Of a DNA stretch of 64,000 bases, positions 39,258 to 48,019 are shown in pieces (the stretch's first letter is position 1; the number at the start of each line of letters is the position of its first letter). The stretch spans positions 558,001 through 622,000 of the forward strand of contig NZ_CP080409.1 in NCBI RefSeq assembly GCF_019448235.1. Direction: 5' to 3'. Source of the DNA: Nocardioides panacisoli. GTDB taxonomy: Bacteria > Actinomycetota > Actinomycetes > Propionibacteriales > Nocardioidaceae. The position numbers were made by a program, and so were the translations under genes. The notes under the pieces are model-generated. The model worked only from the letters and a program-made list of their open reading frames with translations. It did not search any database and was not told the origin of the DNA.

Positions 39258-39368
39258 GTCTGCATCATCCTCGCCGGTGCCACACCTCGTCCGCACCTCC
39301 CGCGCGTGTCGTGGACCGCGGCCCCGACACCGCCCCGGCGCGGGCCCGACACCGCCTAGGGTGGCCCC

Positions 39369-39719
39369 ATGAGTGCCGCCGACCCCGATTGCCTGTTCTG
39401 CAAGATCGTCGCGGGCGAGATCCCGGGTGACACGGTGCGGGAGACCGACCGCGTGCTGGCCTTCCGCGACGTCAACCCGCAGGCGCCGACCCACGTGCTG
39501 GTGGTCCCCAAGGCCCACCACGAGAACGCCGCGGCGTCCGCGGCCGCCGACCCGGACGGCTTCGCCGAGCTCTTCACCGTCGCCGCCGCGGTCGCCCGGG
39601 ACGAGGGCCTGCCGGGCCACCGGGCCGTGTTCAACACCGGGGCCGCCGTCGGCCAGACCGTGTTCCACACCCACCTGCACGTCATCGGCGGGCGCGACCT
39701 CGCCTGGCCGCCGGGGTGA
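39369..39719 (+). CDS. HIT family nucleotide-binding hydrolase
   Basis: A 116-residue histidine-triad protein of the Hint/PKCI branch, which hydrolyses nucleoside phosphoramidates. It starts CLFCKIVAGEIP, carries VNPQAPTHVLVVPKAHHEN in the middle, and ends with the triad HTHLHVIGG. TAGGGT at 39357-39362 lies 6 bases before the ATG. It sits upstream of phoH as in other actinobacteria. Confidence 0.95.
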   Translation: MSAADPDCLFCKIVAGEIPGDTVRETDRVLAFRDVNPQAPTHVLVVPKAHHENAAASAAADPDGFAELFTVAAAVARDEGLPGHRAVFNTGAAVGQTVFHTHLHVIGGRDLAWPPG

Positions 39720-39744
39720 CCGCGGTGACCGCGACGACAACGCA

Positions 39745-39774
39745 TTGGTGCGGGCTTCGCGCGCGCTCTAGCAT
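39745..39774 (+). promoter_or_regulatory. Candidate phoH promoter
   Basis: TTGGTG at 39745-39750 and TAGCAT at 39769-39774 are separated by 18 bases, and transcription would start near 39781, about 39 bases before phoH. Confidence 0.5.
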
Positions 39775-39819
39775 GGGGGGACTGCACTCCCGTCCCCGAA
39801 AGGCAGCCCAGCCGGGCTC

Positions 39820-40857
39820 ATGACCGACACCAGCACCAGTTCCACGCCGTCGCGCCACGCCGTGGTGATCCCCAACAGCATCGACATGGTCAGCCTGCTC
39901 GGGCCGGGGGACGAACACCTCGGACTCCTCGAGGGCCGGTTCGGCGTCGACGTCCACGTCCGCGGCAACCGGATCACCCTCGAGGGTGACCCGGGGGAGG
40001 TCGCCCTCGCCGAGCGCCTGCTCGACGAGCTCGTGGCGATCCTGCGCACCGGGCAGGGCGTCACCGCCGAGACCGTCGAGCGCGTGGTCACCATGCTCCG
40101 CGCCGAGACCGAGGAGCGACCGGCCGACGTACTCTCGCTCAACATCCTGTCCAACCGCGGGCGCTCGATCCGGCCGAAGTCGGTCAACCAGAAGCGCTAC
40201 GTCGACGCGATCGACCACCACACGATCACCTTCGGCATCGGTCCGGCCGGCACCGGCAAGACCTACCTGGCGATGGCCAAGGCGGTCCAGGCCCTGCAGG
40301 AGAAGCAGGTCAACCGGATCATCCTGAGCCGGCCCGCGGTCGAGGCCGGTGAGCGGCTCGGCTATCTCCCCGGCACGCTGAGCGAGAAGATCGACCCCTA
40401 CCTGCGGCCGCTCTACGACGCCCTGCACGACATGCTCGATCCCGAGACGATCCCCAAGCTGCTCGCGGCGGGCACGATCGAGGTCGCGCCGCTGGCCTAC
40501 CTGCGCGGTCGCTCGCTCAACGACTCCTTCATCGTGCTCGACGAGGCGCAGAACACCACGCCGGAGCAGATGAAGATGTTCCTCACCCGGCTCGGGTTCG
40601 GCTCCAAGATCGTCGTGACCGGCGACGTCACCCAGGTCGACCTCCCCTCGGGCACGCGGTCGGGCCTCCGGATCGTCGAGGGGATCCTCAGCGACGTGGA
40701 GGACCTCACCTTCATCCGGCTCTCGGCCGGCGACGTCGTCCGGCACAAGCTGGTCGGCCGCATCGTGGCGGCGTACGACGAGCACGACGCCGAGACGGAG
40801 GCCGGCCAACTGCGCTCGCGGGGACGTCGGGAGGGAACTCGTCACCGTGACGATTGA
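39820..40857 (+). CDS. PhoH family protein (PhoH1-type ATPase)
   Basis: A 345-residue cytosolic ATPase related to the helicase core. The N-terminal domain (about 1-110) has a KH-like stretch (GVDVHVRGNRITLEGDP); the PhoH domain has Walker A GPAGTGKTYLAMAKAV near residue 145, FIVLDEAQNTTPEQMK (Walker B) near 235 and GDVTQVDLP. PhoH is thought to act in RNA metabolism, supported by its constant linkage with ybeY, which here overlaps its 3' end by 11 bases. Confidence 0.95.
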   Translation: MTDTSTSSTPSRHAVVIPNSIDMVSLLGPGDEHLGLLEGRFGVDVHVRGNRITLEGDPGEVALAERLLDELVAILRTGQGVTAETVERVVTMLRAETEERPADVLSLNILSNRGRSIRPKSVNQKRYVDAIDHHTITFGIGPAGTGKTYLAMAKAVQALQEKQVNRIILSRPAVEAGERLGYLPGTLSEKIDPYLRPLYDALHDMLDPETIPKLLAAGTIEVAPLAYLRGRSLNDSFIVLDEAQNTTPEQMKMFLTRLGFGSKIVVTGDVTQVDLPSGTRSGLRIVEGILSDVEDLTFIRLSAGDVVRHKLVGRIVAAYDEHDAETEAGQLRSRGRREGTRHRDD

Positions 40858-41323
40858 GATCCTCGAGGAGTCCGGCACCGGCGTCGACCTCACCGCGTTG
40901 GCCCGACTGGCCCGCTTCGTGATCGACGAGATGCGGGTGCACCCCCAGGCCGAGCTGTGCATCAAGGCCGTCGACGAGGACACCATCGCCGAGCTCAACG
41001 AGCAGTGGATGGGCAAGCCGGGGCCGACCGACGTGCTGGCCTTCCCGATGGACGAGCTGCGCCCGGGCCAGATCAACCAGGACCCCGACCCCGACGAGCA
41101 GCCCGTGCTCGGTGACCTCGTGCTGTGCCCCGTCGTCGCCGAGCGACAGGGCGAGGCCGCCGGTCACGGTCACTGGGCCGAGCTGGAGCTGCTCACCGTC
41201 CACGGCATCCTCCACCTGCTGGGCTACGACCACGCCGAGCCCGAGGAGCACCGCGAGATGTTCGGCCTTCAGGACCAGTTGCTCGGCTCCTGGCGTGCCA
41301 CCACCGACGATGGACAGCGGTGA
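40847..41323 (+). CDS. ybeY: Endoribonuclease YbeY, rRNA maturation factor
   Basis: YbeY is a zinc metalloprotein needed for 16S rRNA 3' end processing and 70S quality control. The 158-residue protein has the zinc motif HGILHLLGYDHAEPEEH near residues 118-134 and the PTDVLAFPMD block near 60. GTG 40847 starts inside phoH; the stop overlaps the next gene's start (41310), so phoH-ybeY-hlyC are translationally chained. Confidence 0.96.
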   Translation: MTIEILEESGTGVDLTALARLARFVIDEMRVHPQAELCIKAVDEDTIAELNEQWMGKPGPTDVLAFPMDELRPGQINQDPDPDEQPVLGDLVLCPVVAERQGEAAGHGHWAELELLTVHGILHLLGYDHAEPEEHREMFGLQDQLLGSWRATTDDGQR

Positions 41324-42614
41324 TCTCGGGCTGCTCCTGGGAGCAGCCGTCCTCGTCGTGGCCGCCGGCCTGTTCGTCGCCGCCGATGCGGCCCTGGGCG
41401 GGTTCTCGCGCGCACGCGCCGAGGAGCTGACCGAGGACGAGCGTCCGGGTGCGTCCCGGCTGGTCGTGGTGCTGTCCGACCCCGCGCCGTACGTCAACAC
41501 GGTCATCTTCCTCCGCCTGCTGTGCGAGGTGGGGGCGATCGTGATCGTCGCGCTGTTCGTCGCCGAGTACGTCGCGGGCTGGTGGACCAGCGTGGCCGTC
41601 GCCGCCGGCGTGATGCTGGTGGTGTCCTTCGTCATGGTCGGCGTGGCGCCCCGCACCCTGGGCCGCCAGCACGCCGAGACCGTGGCACTGACCTCGGCGT
41701 GGCCGGTCTGGCTGCTGACCAAGGTGCTGGGGCCGCTGACCCGGCTGCTGATCGGCATCGGCAACGCGATCACGCCGGGTCGCGGCTTCCGCGAGGGCCC
41801 GTTCTCCTCCGAGACCGAGCTGCGGGAGATGGTCGACATGGCCGAGGCGTCCTCGGTGATCGAGGCCGAGGAGCGCCGCATGATCCACTCGGTCTTCGAG
41901 CTCGGGGACACCACGGTCCGCGAGGTGATGGTGCCCCGCAACGACGTCGTCTACATCGAGCACACCAAGAACCTGCGCCAGACACTCTCGCTGTTCCTGC
42001 GCTCGGGCTTCTCCCGTGTCCCCGTGATCGGCGAGAACCTCGACGACGTCAGGGGCTTCGCCTACCTCAAGGACATCGTGCGGCGTGACTTCGAGGCCCC
42101 CGACGTGGAGGTGACCGAGCGGGTGGAGACGATCATGCGCCCGGTGCCCTGGGTGCCCGACTCCAAGTCCGTCGACGGGCTGCTGCGCGAGATGCAGGCG
42201 ACGCGGCAGCACGTCGCGATCGTGGTCGACGAGTACGGCGGCACGGCGGGCCTGATCACCATCGAGGACCTGCTGGAGGAGATCGTCGGCGAGATCACCG
42301 ACGAGTTCGACGCCGACGAGATCGACGTGGAGCAGCTGGCCGAGGCGGAGGTGCGGGTCTCCTCGCGCTACCCGATCGACGACCTGGAGGAGATCTTCGG
42401 GTTCGCGGTCGACGAGGAGGACGTCGACTCCGTCGGCGGCCTGCTCGCCAAGCACTTGGGCAAGGTGCCGATCCCGGGGGCCTACGTGGAGGCCCACGGC
42501 CTGCGCTTCACTGCCGAGGACACGGCGGGGCGGCGCAACAAGATCGGCACGGTGCGGATCCGGCAGCTGGAGGCGGCCGTCGCCGCGGCCGAGGCCCGTC
42601 GCGACGACGACTGA
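41310..42614 (+). CDS. Hemolysin C/CorC family membrane protein (CNNM, CBS domains)
   Basis: A 434-residue protein: CNNM (DUF21) membrane domain with three or four helices to about residue 150, two CBS domains (from [12 protein letters not shown] near 205 to [28 protein letters not shown], read in pieces, near 300-330) and a C-terminal CorC_HlyC domain. Such proteins export magnesium or cobalt in some bacteria. The start ATG 41310 lies inside the end of ybeY. In M. tuberculosis the equivalent Rv2366c is followed by era; here an alpha/beta hydrolase follows instead. Confidence 0.92.
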   Translation: MDSGDLGLLLGAAVLVVAAGLFVAADAALGGFSRARAEELTEDERPGASRLVVVLSDPAPYVNTVIFLRLLCEVGAIVIVALFVAEYVAGWWTSVAVAAGVMLVVSFVMVGVAPRTLGRQHAETVALTSAWPVWLLTKVLGPLTRLLIGIGNAITPGRGFREGPFSSETELREMVDMAEASSVIEAEERRMIHSVFELGDTTVREVMVPRNDVVYIEHTKNLRQTLSLFLRSGFSRVPVIGENLDDVRGFAYLKDIVRRDFEAPDVEVTERVETIMRPVPWVPDSKSVDGLLREMQATRQHVAIVVDEYGGTAGLITIEDLLEEIVGEITDEFDADEIDVEQLAEAEVRVSSRYPIDDLEEIFGFAVDEEDVDSVGGLLAKHLGKVPIPGAYVEAHGLRFTAEDTAGRRNKIGTVRIRQLEAAVAAAEARRDDD

Positions 42615-42673
42615 GGACGTCGACCGGCCCCGCCGCGTCGCCGGCGGAGACGTCGCGTGGCAGGCTGAGGCCC

Positions 42674-43558
42674 ATGGACGAAGTGCAGCGGATCGCGTTG
42701 GACCTCCCCGACGGCCGCGTGCTGGACGTGTGCGTGTCCGGACCCGAGGACGGCGTGCCGTTCGTGTGGCACCACGGCACGCCCGGGTGCTCCTACCAGT
42801 CGGCGGCCAAGCGGCGGGCCCTCGCCGGCCGGGGCCTGCGCTACGTGAGCTACTCCCGCGCCGGTGCCGCGGGCTCGACCCGCAACGCCGGACGCAGCGT
42901 GGCCGACGTCGCCACTGACGTCGCCGCCATCGCCGACCACCTCGGGGCCGAGCACATCCTCACCGGCGGCGGATCCGGCGGCGGTCCGCACGCCCTCGCG
43001 ACCGGCGCCGGGCTGCCGGACCGGGTGCTGGCCACGCTCGCGGTCTGCTGCGTCAAGCCCTACGTCGGCCAGTCCGACTTCTTGGCCGGCATGGGGGAGG
43101 ACAACGTCACCGAGTTCACGCTCGCGCTGGAGGGCGAGGAGGCGCTGATGCCGTTCCTCGAGGCCGACCGCGAGGGCCTGGTCGACGCCGATGCCGAGGG
43201 CGTCATCGCCACCCTGGACAGCCTGCTGCCCGACGTGGACCGGGCCGTGCTCACCGACGAGGTCGGGGTCGACGTGATCCGCAACCTGCAGGGCGGGGTC
43301 CGTGAGCTGTACGGCTGGCTCGACGACGATCTCGCCTTCACCCGGGACTGGGGCTTCGACCTCGCCGACATCGCGGTGCCGACCTACCTGTGGCAGGGCA
43401 CCGAGGACAAGATGGTCCCCTTCCACCACGGCGAGTGGCTCGCCGAGCACATCCCCGGCGTCGTGCCTCACCTGCTGGAGGGGGAGGGCCACCTGTCGAT
43501 CGTCGTGGGTGCCTTCGAGGAGATGGTGGACGAGATCGTCCGCAACGTCCCGCGCTGA
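42674..43558 (+). CDS. Alpha/beta hydrolase
   Basis: A 294-residue alpha/beta-hydrolase fold enzyme. Oxyanion-hole HHGTPG near residue 35, nucleophile elbow GGGSGGGPHA (Ser near 102), acid in GTEDKMVP near 247, and the catalytic His in EGEGHLS near 275 are all present. The substrate is unknown. CAGGCT lies 7 bases before the ATG, a weak leaderless-type box. It stands at the join between two conserved gene blocks. Confidence 0.88.
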   Translation: MDEVQRIALDLPDGRVLDVCVSGPEDGVPFVWHHGTPGCSYQSAAKRRALAGRGLRYVSYSRAGAAGSTRNAGRSVADVATDVAAIADHLGAEHILTGGGSGGGPHALATGAGLPDRVLATLAVCCVKPYVGQSDFLAGMGEDNVTEFTLALEGEEALMPFLEADREGLVDADAEGVIATLDSLLPDVDRAVLTDEVGVDVIRNLQGGVRELYGWLDDDLAFTRDWGFDLADIAVPTYLWQGTEDKMVPFHHGEWLAEHIPGVVPHLLEGEGHLSIVVGAFEEMVDEIVRNVPR

Positions 43559-43561
43559 GTG

Positions 43562-44632
43562 CTAGACCGAGCGCTGCGTCGCGGCGGCCGCGAGCTCGCC
43601 GAGCACGGCGCGGGCGTGGTCGTCGATCGGGGCCTGCTCGAGTGCTGACCGCGCGTCGTCGGCGAGTTCGGTGATCATCGCCTCGACCCTCGCCTGGGCC
43701 CCCGAGCGCTGGATGATGCCGCGCAGCTCCGCGACCTGCTCGGTCCCCAGGTCGGTGCCCAGGGCGGCGTCGAGGCGGCGGGCATCCTCGGCGGGTGCGG
43801 CCTCCAGCGCAAGCGCGACGAGGACCGTGCGCTTGCCCTCCACCAGGTCGTCCCCCGCGGGCTTGCCGGTCGTGTCCGGGTCACCGAAGACGCCGAGGAG
43901 GTCGTCGCGCAGTTGGAAGGCCTCGCCCACGGGCAGGCCGTACGCCGTGAGGGCCGCCAGCGTCGCGGCGTCCGCGCCGGCGAGGGCAGCACCGATGTGC
44001 AGTGGCCGCTCGATGGAGTACTTGGCGGACTTGTAGCGCAGCACCTGCATGGCGGTGTCGACGTCGGCCCGGCCGCGCGCCTGCACCGAGACGTCGAGGA
44101 ACTGGCCGGCGATCACCTCGGTGCGGCACTGGTCGAACAGGTCCAGTGCGGCACCGACCCGCTGCTCGGGCAGGCCGCACCGTCGCAGCAACTCATCGGA
44201 CCACGACAGCAGCAGGTCACCGAGCAGGATGGCGGCCGCGGCCCCGTAGTCCTCGGCGTCGCCGGGCAGGCCGTCGCGGGCGTGGGCCGACGCGAACCCG
44301 CGATGGGTCGCGGGCCGTCCGCGCCGGGTGTCGGAGTCGTCCATCAGGTCGTCGTGGGCGAGCGCGCTGGCGTGGAGCAGCTCGAGTGCGGCGGCCGCTC
44401 GCAGCACGGCCGCCTCGTCCTCCCCACCCGGCTGGACCGCACGGAAGCCCCAGTAGCAGAAGGCGGCGCGGAAGCGCTTGCCGCCCGAGACCACCGCTCG
44501 TGCCTCGTCGAGCAGGGCGGCGGCGTCGTCCCCGAGCGGTGAGAGGCGGGTCGCCATCCGGTCCAGGTGGTCGTCGAGCGTGACCTGTACTCGGTCGCGG
44601 AATGCGCTGCGGTCCCACCCGTCGCTGCTCAT
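43562..44632 (-). CDS. Polyprenyl synthetase (geranylgeranyl/long-chain isoprenyl diphosphate synthase)
   Basis: A 356-residue prenyltransferase adding isopentenyl diphosphate units to an allylic diphosphate. First Asp motif ALAHDDLMDDSDTRRG near residue 95, second RDDLLGVFGDPDTTGKPAGDDL, given here in parts, near 240, and KYSIERPL. Product length cannot be stated. The start ATG 44632 is 7 bases from TAGGCT (complement of 44640-44645). It is divergent from metF, the same pairing as Rv2173 (idsA2) and Rv2172c in M. tuberculosis. Confidence 0.93.
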   Translation of the reverse strand: MSSDGWDRSAFRDRVQVTLDDHLDRMATRLSPLGDDAAALLDEARAVVSGGKRFRAAFCYWGFRAVQPGGEDEAAVLRAAAALELLHASALAHDDLMDDSDTRRGRPATHRGFASAHARDGLPGDAEDYGAAAAILLGDLLLSWSDELLRRCGLPEQRVGAALDLFDQCRTEVIAGQFLDVSVQARGRADVDTAMQVLRYKSAKYSIERPLHIGAALAGADAATLAALTAYGLPVGEAFQLRDDLLGVFGDPDTTGKPAGDDLVEGKRTVLVALALEAAPAEDARRLDAALGTDLGTEQVAELRGIIQRSGAQARVEAMITELADDARSALEQAPIDDHARAVLGELAAAATQRSV

Positions 44633-44743
44633 GCCGGCGAGCCTAGATGAGCCGCACGGCGGGGACGCACGCCGCCTCGGTGCGGCCCGCCCGTGACGAG
44701 ACGCCACCCGGACCGGCGTTCGGTCCGCCCTAGACTCCGCACC

Positions 44744-45634
44744 ATGACTGAGCGTCGTGCACCGTCACTGGGAGAGTTGATCAGTTCCGGGGACCGCTCG
44801 TTCTCCTTCGAGTTCTTCCCGCCCAAGGACGCAAAGGGGGAGGAGCAGCTGTGGCGCGCCATCAAGGAGCTGGAGCCCTACCGCCCGACCTTCGTGTCGG
44901 TGACCTACGGCGCCGGCGGCACGACGCGCGACACGACGGTGGCGATCACGGGCCGCATCGCCCGTGAGACGTCGCTGATGCCGATGGCCCACCTCACCTG
45001 CGTGGGACACACGGTCCCGGAGATCCACCGGGTGCTCGACGAGTTGCGGGCGGCCGGCGTACGCAACGTGCTGGCGCTGCGCGGCGACCCGCCGGGTGGC
45101 CCCCACACCGCGTGGGTGCCGACCGAGGGCGGGGTGGACTTCGCGAGCGAGCTGGTGGGCATCGTGCGCGAGGCGGCCGACTTCTGCATCGGCGTCGCCG
45201 CGTTCCCCGAGGGCCACGTCGATGCACCGTCGCTGGACGCCGACGTCGAGGTGATGCTGGCCAAGCAGGCCGCCGGTGCGGAGTTCGCCGTCACCGAGAT
45301 GGTGCTGCGGGCATCGGACTACTTCGGGCTGGTGGAGCGCTGCCGCGCCGCGGGCGTCACGATCCCGATCGTGCCCGGCATCATGCCGATCCTCAGCCTG
45401 CGGGGCATGAGCAAGATGGTCGAGCTCTCGGGGCGCCACATGCCCGAGGAGGTGCTGGCGCGCATCGAGCCGCTCGCCGACCAGCCCGAGGAGTTGCGTG
45501 CCGAGGGCATCCGGATCTCGACCGAGCTGTGCCGCGACCTCCTCGAGGGCGGGGCGCCGGGGCTGCACTTCTACACGCTCAACCGGTCCAAGGCGACCCT
45601 GGAGATCTTCGCCCAGCTGCAGATCACCGTCTGA
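44744..45634 (+). CDS. metF: 5,10-methylenetetrahydrofolate reductase
   Basis: MetF reduces methylene-THF to methyl-THF for methionine synthesis. The 296-residue FAD enzyme has SFEFFPPKD at the N-terminus with catalytic Glu, VSVTYGAGGTTRD, the FAD site NVLALRGDPP near residue 110, and IPIVPGIMPI with a final GLHFYTLNRS. The ATG is 7 bases after TAGACT (44731-44736), so probably leaderless and without room for a riboswitch. Confidence 0.97.
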   Translation: MTERRAPSLGELISSGDRSFSFEFFPPKDAKGEEQLWRAIKELEPYRPTFVSVTYGAGGTTRDTTVAITGRIARETSLMPMAHLTCVGHTVPEIHRVLDELRAAGVRNVLALRGDPPGGPHTAWVPTEGGVDFASELVGIVREAADFCIGVAAFPEGHVDAPSLDADVEVMLAKQAAGAEFAVTEMVLRASDYFGLVERCRAAGVTIPIVPGIMPILSLRGMSKMVELSGRHMPEEVLARIEPLADQPEELRAEGIRISTELCRDLLEGGAPGLHFYTLNRSKATLEIFAQLQITV

Positions 45635-45659
45635 CCCCCCCGCGGCGTGCCGGTCCGCG

Positions 45660-47453
45660 TCAGCGCTCGTAGAGGTCGGCGATGCGGTCGGCCGACTCCC
45701 GCAGTACGACGTTGCGCTTGAGCTTGAGGCTGGGCGTCAGCTGGCCGGTCTCCTCGGTCCAGTCGTGGGGGAGCACGGTGAACTTCCGGATCGACTCCGC
45801 CTTCGACACCGCCTGATTGGCGTCGTCGATGGCTTCCTGGACGGCCGCCTGCACGTCCGGGTCGTCGTGGAGGTCTGCGGCGTCCCGGCCGCGCTTGCCG
45901 TGCTGTTCGGCCCAGTCCGGCAGTGCCTCGGGGTCGAGCGTCACGAGGGCGGCGATGAACGGCTCGCCGTCGCCCACAACCAGGCACTGGCTCACGAGCG
46001 GGTGGGCGCGCACGCGGTCCTCCAGGACCGACGGAGCGACGTTCTTGCCGCCGGCGGTCACGAGGATCTCCTTCTTGCGCCCGGTGATGCGCACGAAGCC
46101 CTCGTCGTCGACCTCGCCGACGTCGCCGGTGTGGAACCAGCCCCCCTGCAGGACCTCGTCGGTCGCCGCCTGGTCGCCCCAGTACCCGGCGAAGACCTGC
46201 CCACCGGAGAACGCGAGCTCGCCGTCGTCGGTCACCCGGACCGCGGTGCCCGGCAGCGGCCGGCCGACGGTGCCGATCTTGAGGGCGCCGGGGAGGTTCA
46301 CCGTCAGCGCCGCGGTGGACTCGGTGAGGCCGTAGCCCTCCAGCACCGTCAGGCCGATCCCGCGGTAGAAGTGCGCGAGGCGCTCACCGAGGGGCGCCCC
46401 GCCGGAGATGGCGTGGGTGCAGCGGCCCCCCAGCGCCTCCAGCAGCCGTCCGTAGACCAGTCGGGTGAACACGGCGTGCCGCGCACGGACGCGCAGCGGC
46501 ACCCGGCCCGACTCCAGCGCCCGGGAGTAGGCGATGGCGGTGTCCGCGGCCCGGTCGAACAGTGCGCCGCGGCCGTCCGCGGTCGCTCGCTGGGAGGCGG
46601 TGTTGAAGACCTTCTCGAAGACCCGCGGCACCGCGAGCACGAACGTCGGCCGGAACTCCTGCAGCGTCGCGGAGAGCTGCAGGATGTCGGCACTGTGCCC
46701 CAGCCGCGTGCGCGACTTCATGGCGCCGACCTGGATGATCCGGGCGAACACGTGCGCGAGGGGGAGGAACAGCAGGGTGGCCGCGTCGTCGGCGCCGAAG
46801 AGCTCCTCCAGCTCGTGGACCGCCACGTCGAGCTCGTGGTGGAAGTTCCCGTGGGTGAGCATGCAGCCCTTGGGGCGACCGGTCGTGCCGGAGGTGTAGA
46901 TCAGCGTGGCCAGGTCGTCGGCACCCACCGCCCGCCTGCGTTGGTCGATGACGTCCTGCGCGGTGTCATGGCCCAGGCGTCCCAGCTCGTCGATCGCGCC
47001 GGCGTCCAGGGACCACACGTGGTTCAGGTCGGTGAGGTCGGACCGCACCTCGGCGACCCTCTCGCGGTGCGAGGCGCCCTCGACCACGATCGCCGTGGCA
47101 CCGGAGTCCGCCAGGATCTGTGCGACCTGCTCGGCCGAGGAGCTCTCGTAGATCGGCACCGTGACCGCACCGACGTGCCACACGGCGTAGTCGACCAGCG
47201 TCCACTCGTAGCGCGTGCGCGACAGCAACCCGACCCGGTCGCCGGCTGCGACCCCGGCGGCGACGAGGCCTTTGGCGACCTGCTGCACCTCGGCGAGGAA
47301 CGCGGCAGCGGTGACGTCGTGCCACGAGCCGTCGGCGTCGCGGCGGCTGAGCACGGCGGCGTCGGGCGCCTCCTCGGCGTTGCGGACGACGTCGTCGGCG
47401 AGGTTCCCCTCCTGGGGGGCGTCGACCGTCTGCGGGGTGGCGTACTCGCGCAC
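45660..47453 (-). CDS. Long-chain fatty-acid--CoA ligase, FadD15-like
   Basis: A 597-residue adenylate-forming enzyme of the same branch as the one at 29092-30915. Motifs: LIYTSGTTGRPKGCMLTH near residue 187, FLPLAHVFARIIQ, LEGYGLTESTAALT near 370, GGWFHTGDVGEVD and ITGRKKEILVTAGGKNVAPS. The GTG at 47453 has AGGAGG 5 bases upstream (complement of 47459-47464). It is divergent from the SRPBCC-ArsA genes, as M. tuberculosis fadD15 (Rv2187) is from Rv2185c-Rv2184c. Confidence 0.93.
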   Translation of the reverse strand: MREYATPQTVDAPQEGNLADDVVRNAEEAPDAAVLSRRDADGSWHDVTAAAFLAEVQQVAKGLVAAGVAAGDRVGLLSRTRYEWTLVDYAVWHVGAVTVPIYESSSAEQVAQILADSGATAIVVEGASHRERVAEVRSDLTDLNHVWSLDAGAIDELGRLGHDTAQDVIDQRRRAVGADDLATLIYTSGTTGRPKGCMLTHGNFHHELDVAVHELEELFGADDAATLLFLPLAHVFARIIQVGAMKSRTRLGHSADILQLSATLQEFRPTFVLAVPRVFEKVFNTASQRATADGRGALFDRAADTAIAYSRALESGRVPLRVRARHAVFTRLVYGRLLEALGGRCTHAISGGAPLGERLAHFYRGIGLTVLEGYGLTESTAALTVNLPGALKIGTVGRPLPGTAVRVTDDGELAFSGGQVFAGYWGDQAATDEVLQGGWFHTGDVGEVDDEGFVRITGRKKEILVTAGGKNVAPSVLEDRVRAHPLVSQCLVVGDGEPFIAALVTLDPEALPDWAEQHGKRGRDAADLHDDPDVQAAVQEAIDDANQAVSKAESIRKFTVLPHDWTEETGQLTPSLKLKRNVVLRESADRIADLYER

Positions 47454-47554
47454 CGTGGCCTCCTGGGTCGTGCGGGCGGGGCGGGCTGCGATGTGGGCGA
47501 TGCGACACGTTACCGGCGGGAACGGGGTCCCCGACATCCGGTAGCCTGCGCGAC

Positions 47555-48010
47555 ATGGCCGAACAGACGTCCTCGACGATCACGATCGACGCACCCGCGG
47601 CGGACGTCATGGCCGTCATCGCGGACTTCCCGGCCTACCCCGAGTGGGCCAAGGGAGTGACGGTCGCCGACGTGGTCGCGTCCTACGACGACGGTGACCC
47701 CGCGGCTCGCGGACGTGCCGAGCGGGTGTTCTTCGCCCTCGACGTCTCCCCGATCAAGGACGAGTACACGCTTGCCTACACCTGGCACGGCGACCACCGG
47801 GTCGAGTGGACCCTGGTCGAGGGCAAGATGCTGCGCGAGCTCGACGGTGCCTACGTCCTGGAGGAGTCCGGCGGTCGCACCCAGGTGACCTACCGGCTGG
47901 CGCTGGACGTCTCCATCCCGCTGATCGGCATGCTCAAGCGCAAGGGCGAGAAGATCCTCATCGACACCGCGCTGAAGGGGCTGAAGAAGCGCGTCGAGAG
48001 CCGCGGCTGA
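47555..48010 (+). CDS. SRPBCC (START-like) family protein
   Basis: A 151-residue protein of the polyketide cyclase/dehydrase and lipid-binding superfamily: TITIDAPAADVMAVIADFPAYPEW at the start, then VEWTLVEGKMLRELDGAY and a helical end. It probably binds a hydrophobic ligand. TAGCCT at 47542-47547 lies 7 bases before the ATG. It is 9 bases upstream of the ArsA-like gene and matches Rv2185c by context. Confidence 0.88.
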   Translation: MAEQTSSTITIDAPAADVMAVIADFPAYPEWAKGVTVADVVASYDDGDPAARGRAERVFFALDVSPIKDEYTLAYTWHGDHRVEWTLVEGKMLRELDGAYVLEESGGRTQVTYRLALDVSIPLIGMLKRKGEKILIDTALKGLKKRVESRG

Positions 48011-48019
48011 CCCGACCTC

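Noticed and set aside
45498..47660. 720-codon plus-strand open frame opposite the FadD15-like gene
   Set aside because: The minus strand encodes a complete adenylate-forming enzyme; the plus frame has no domain and no start signal.
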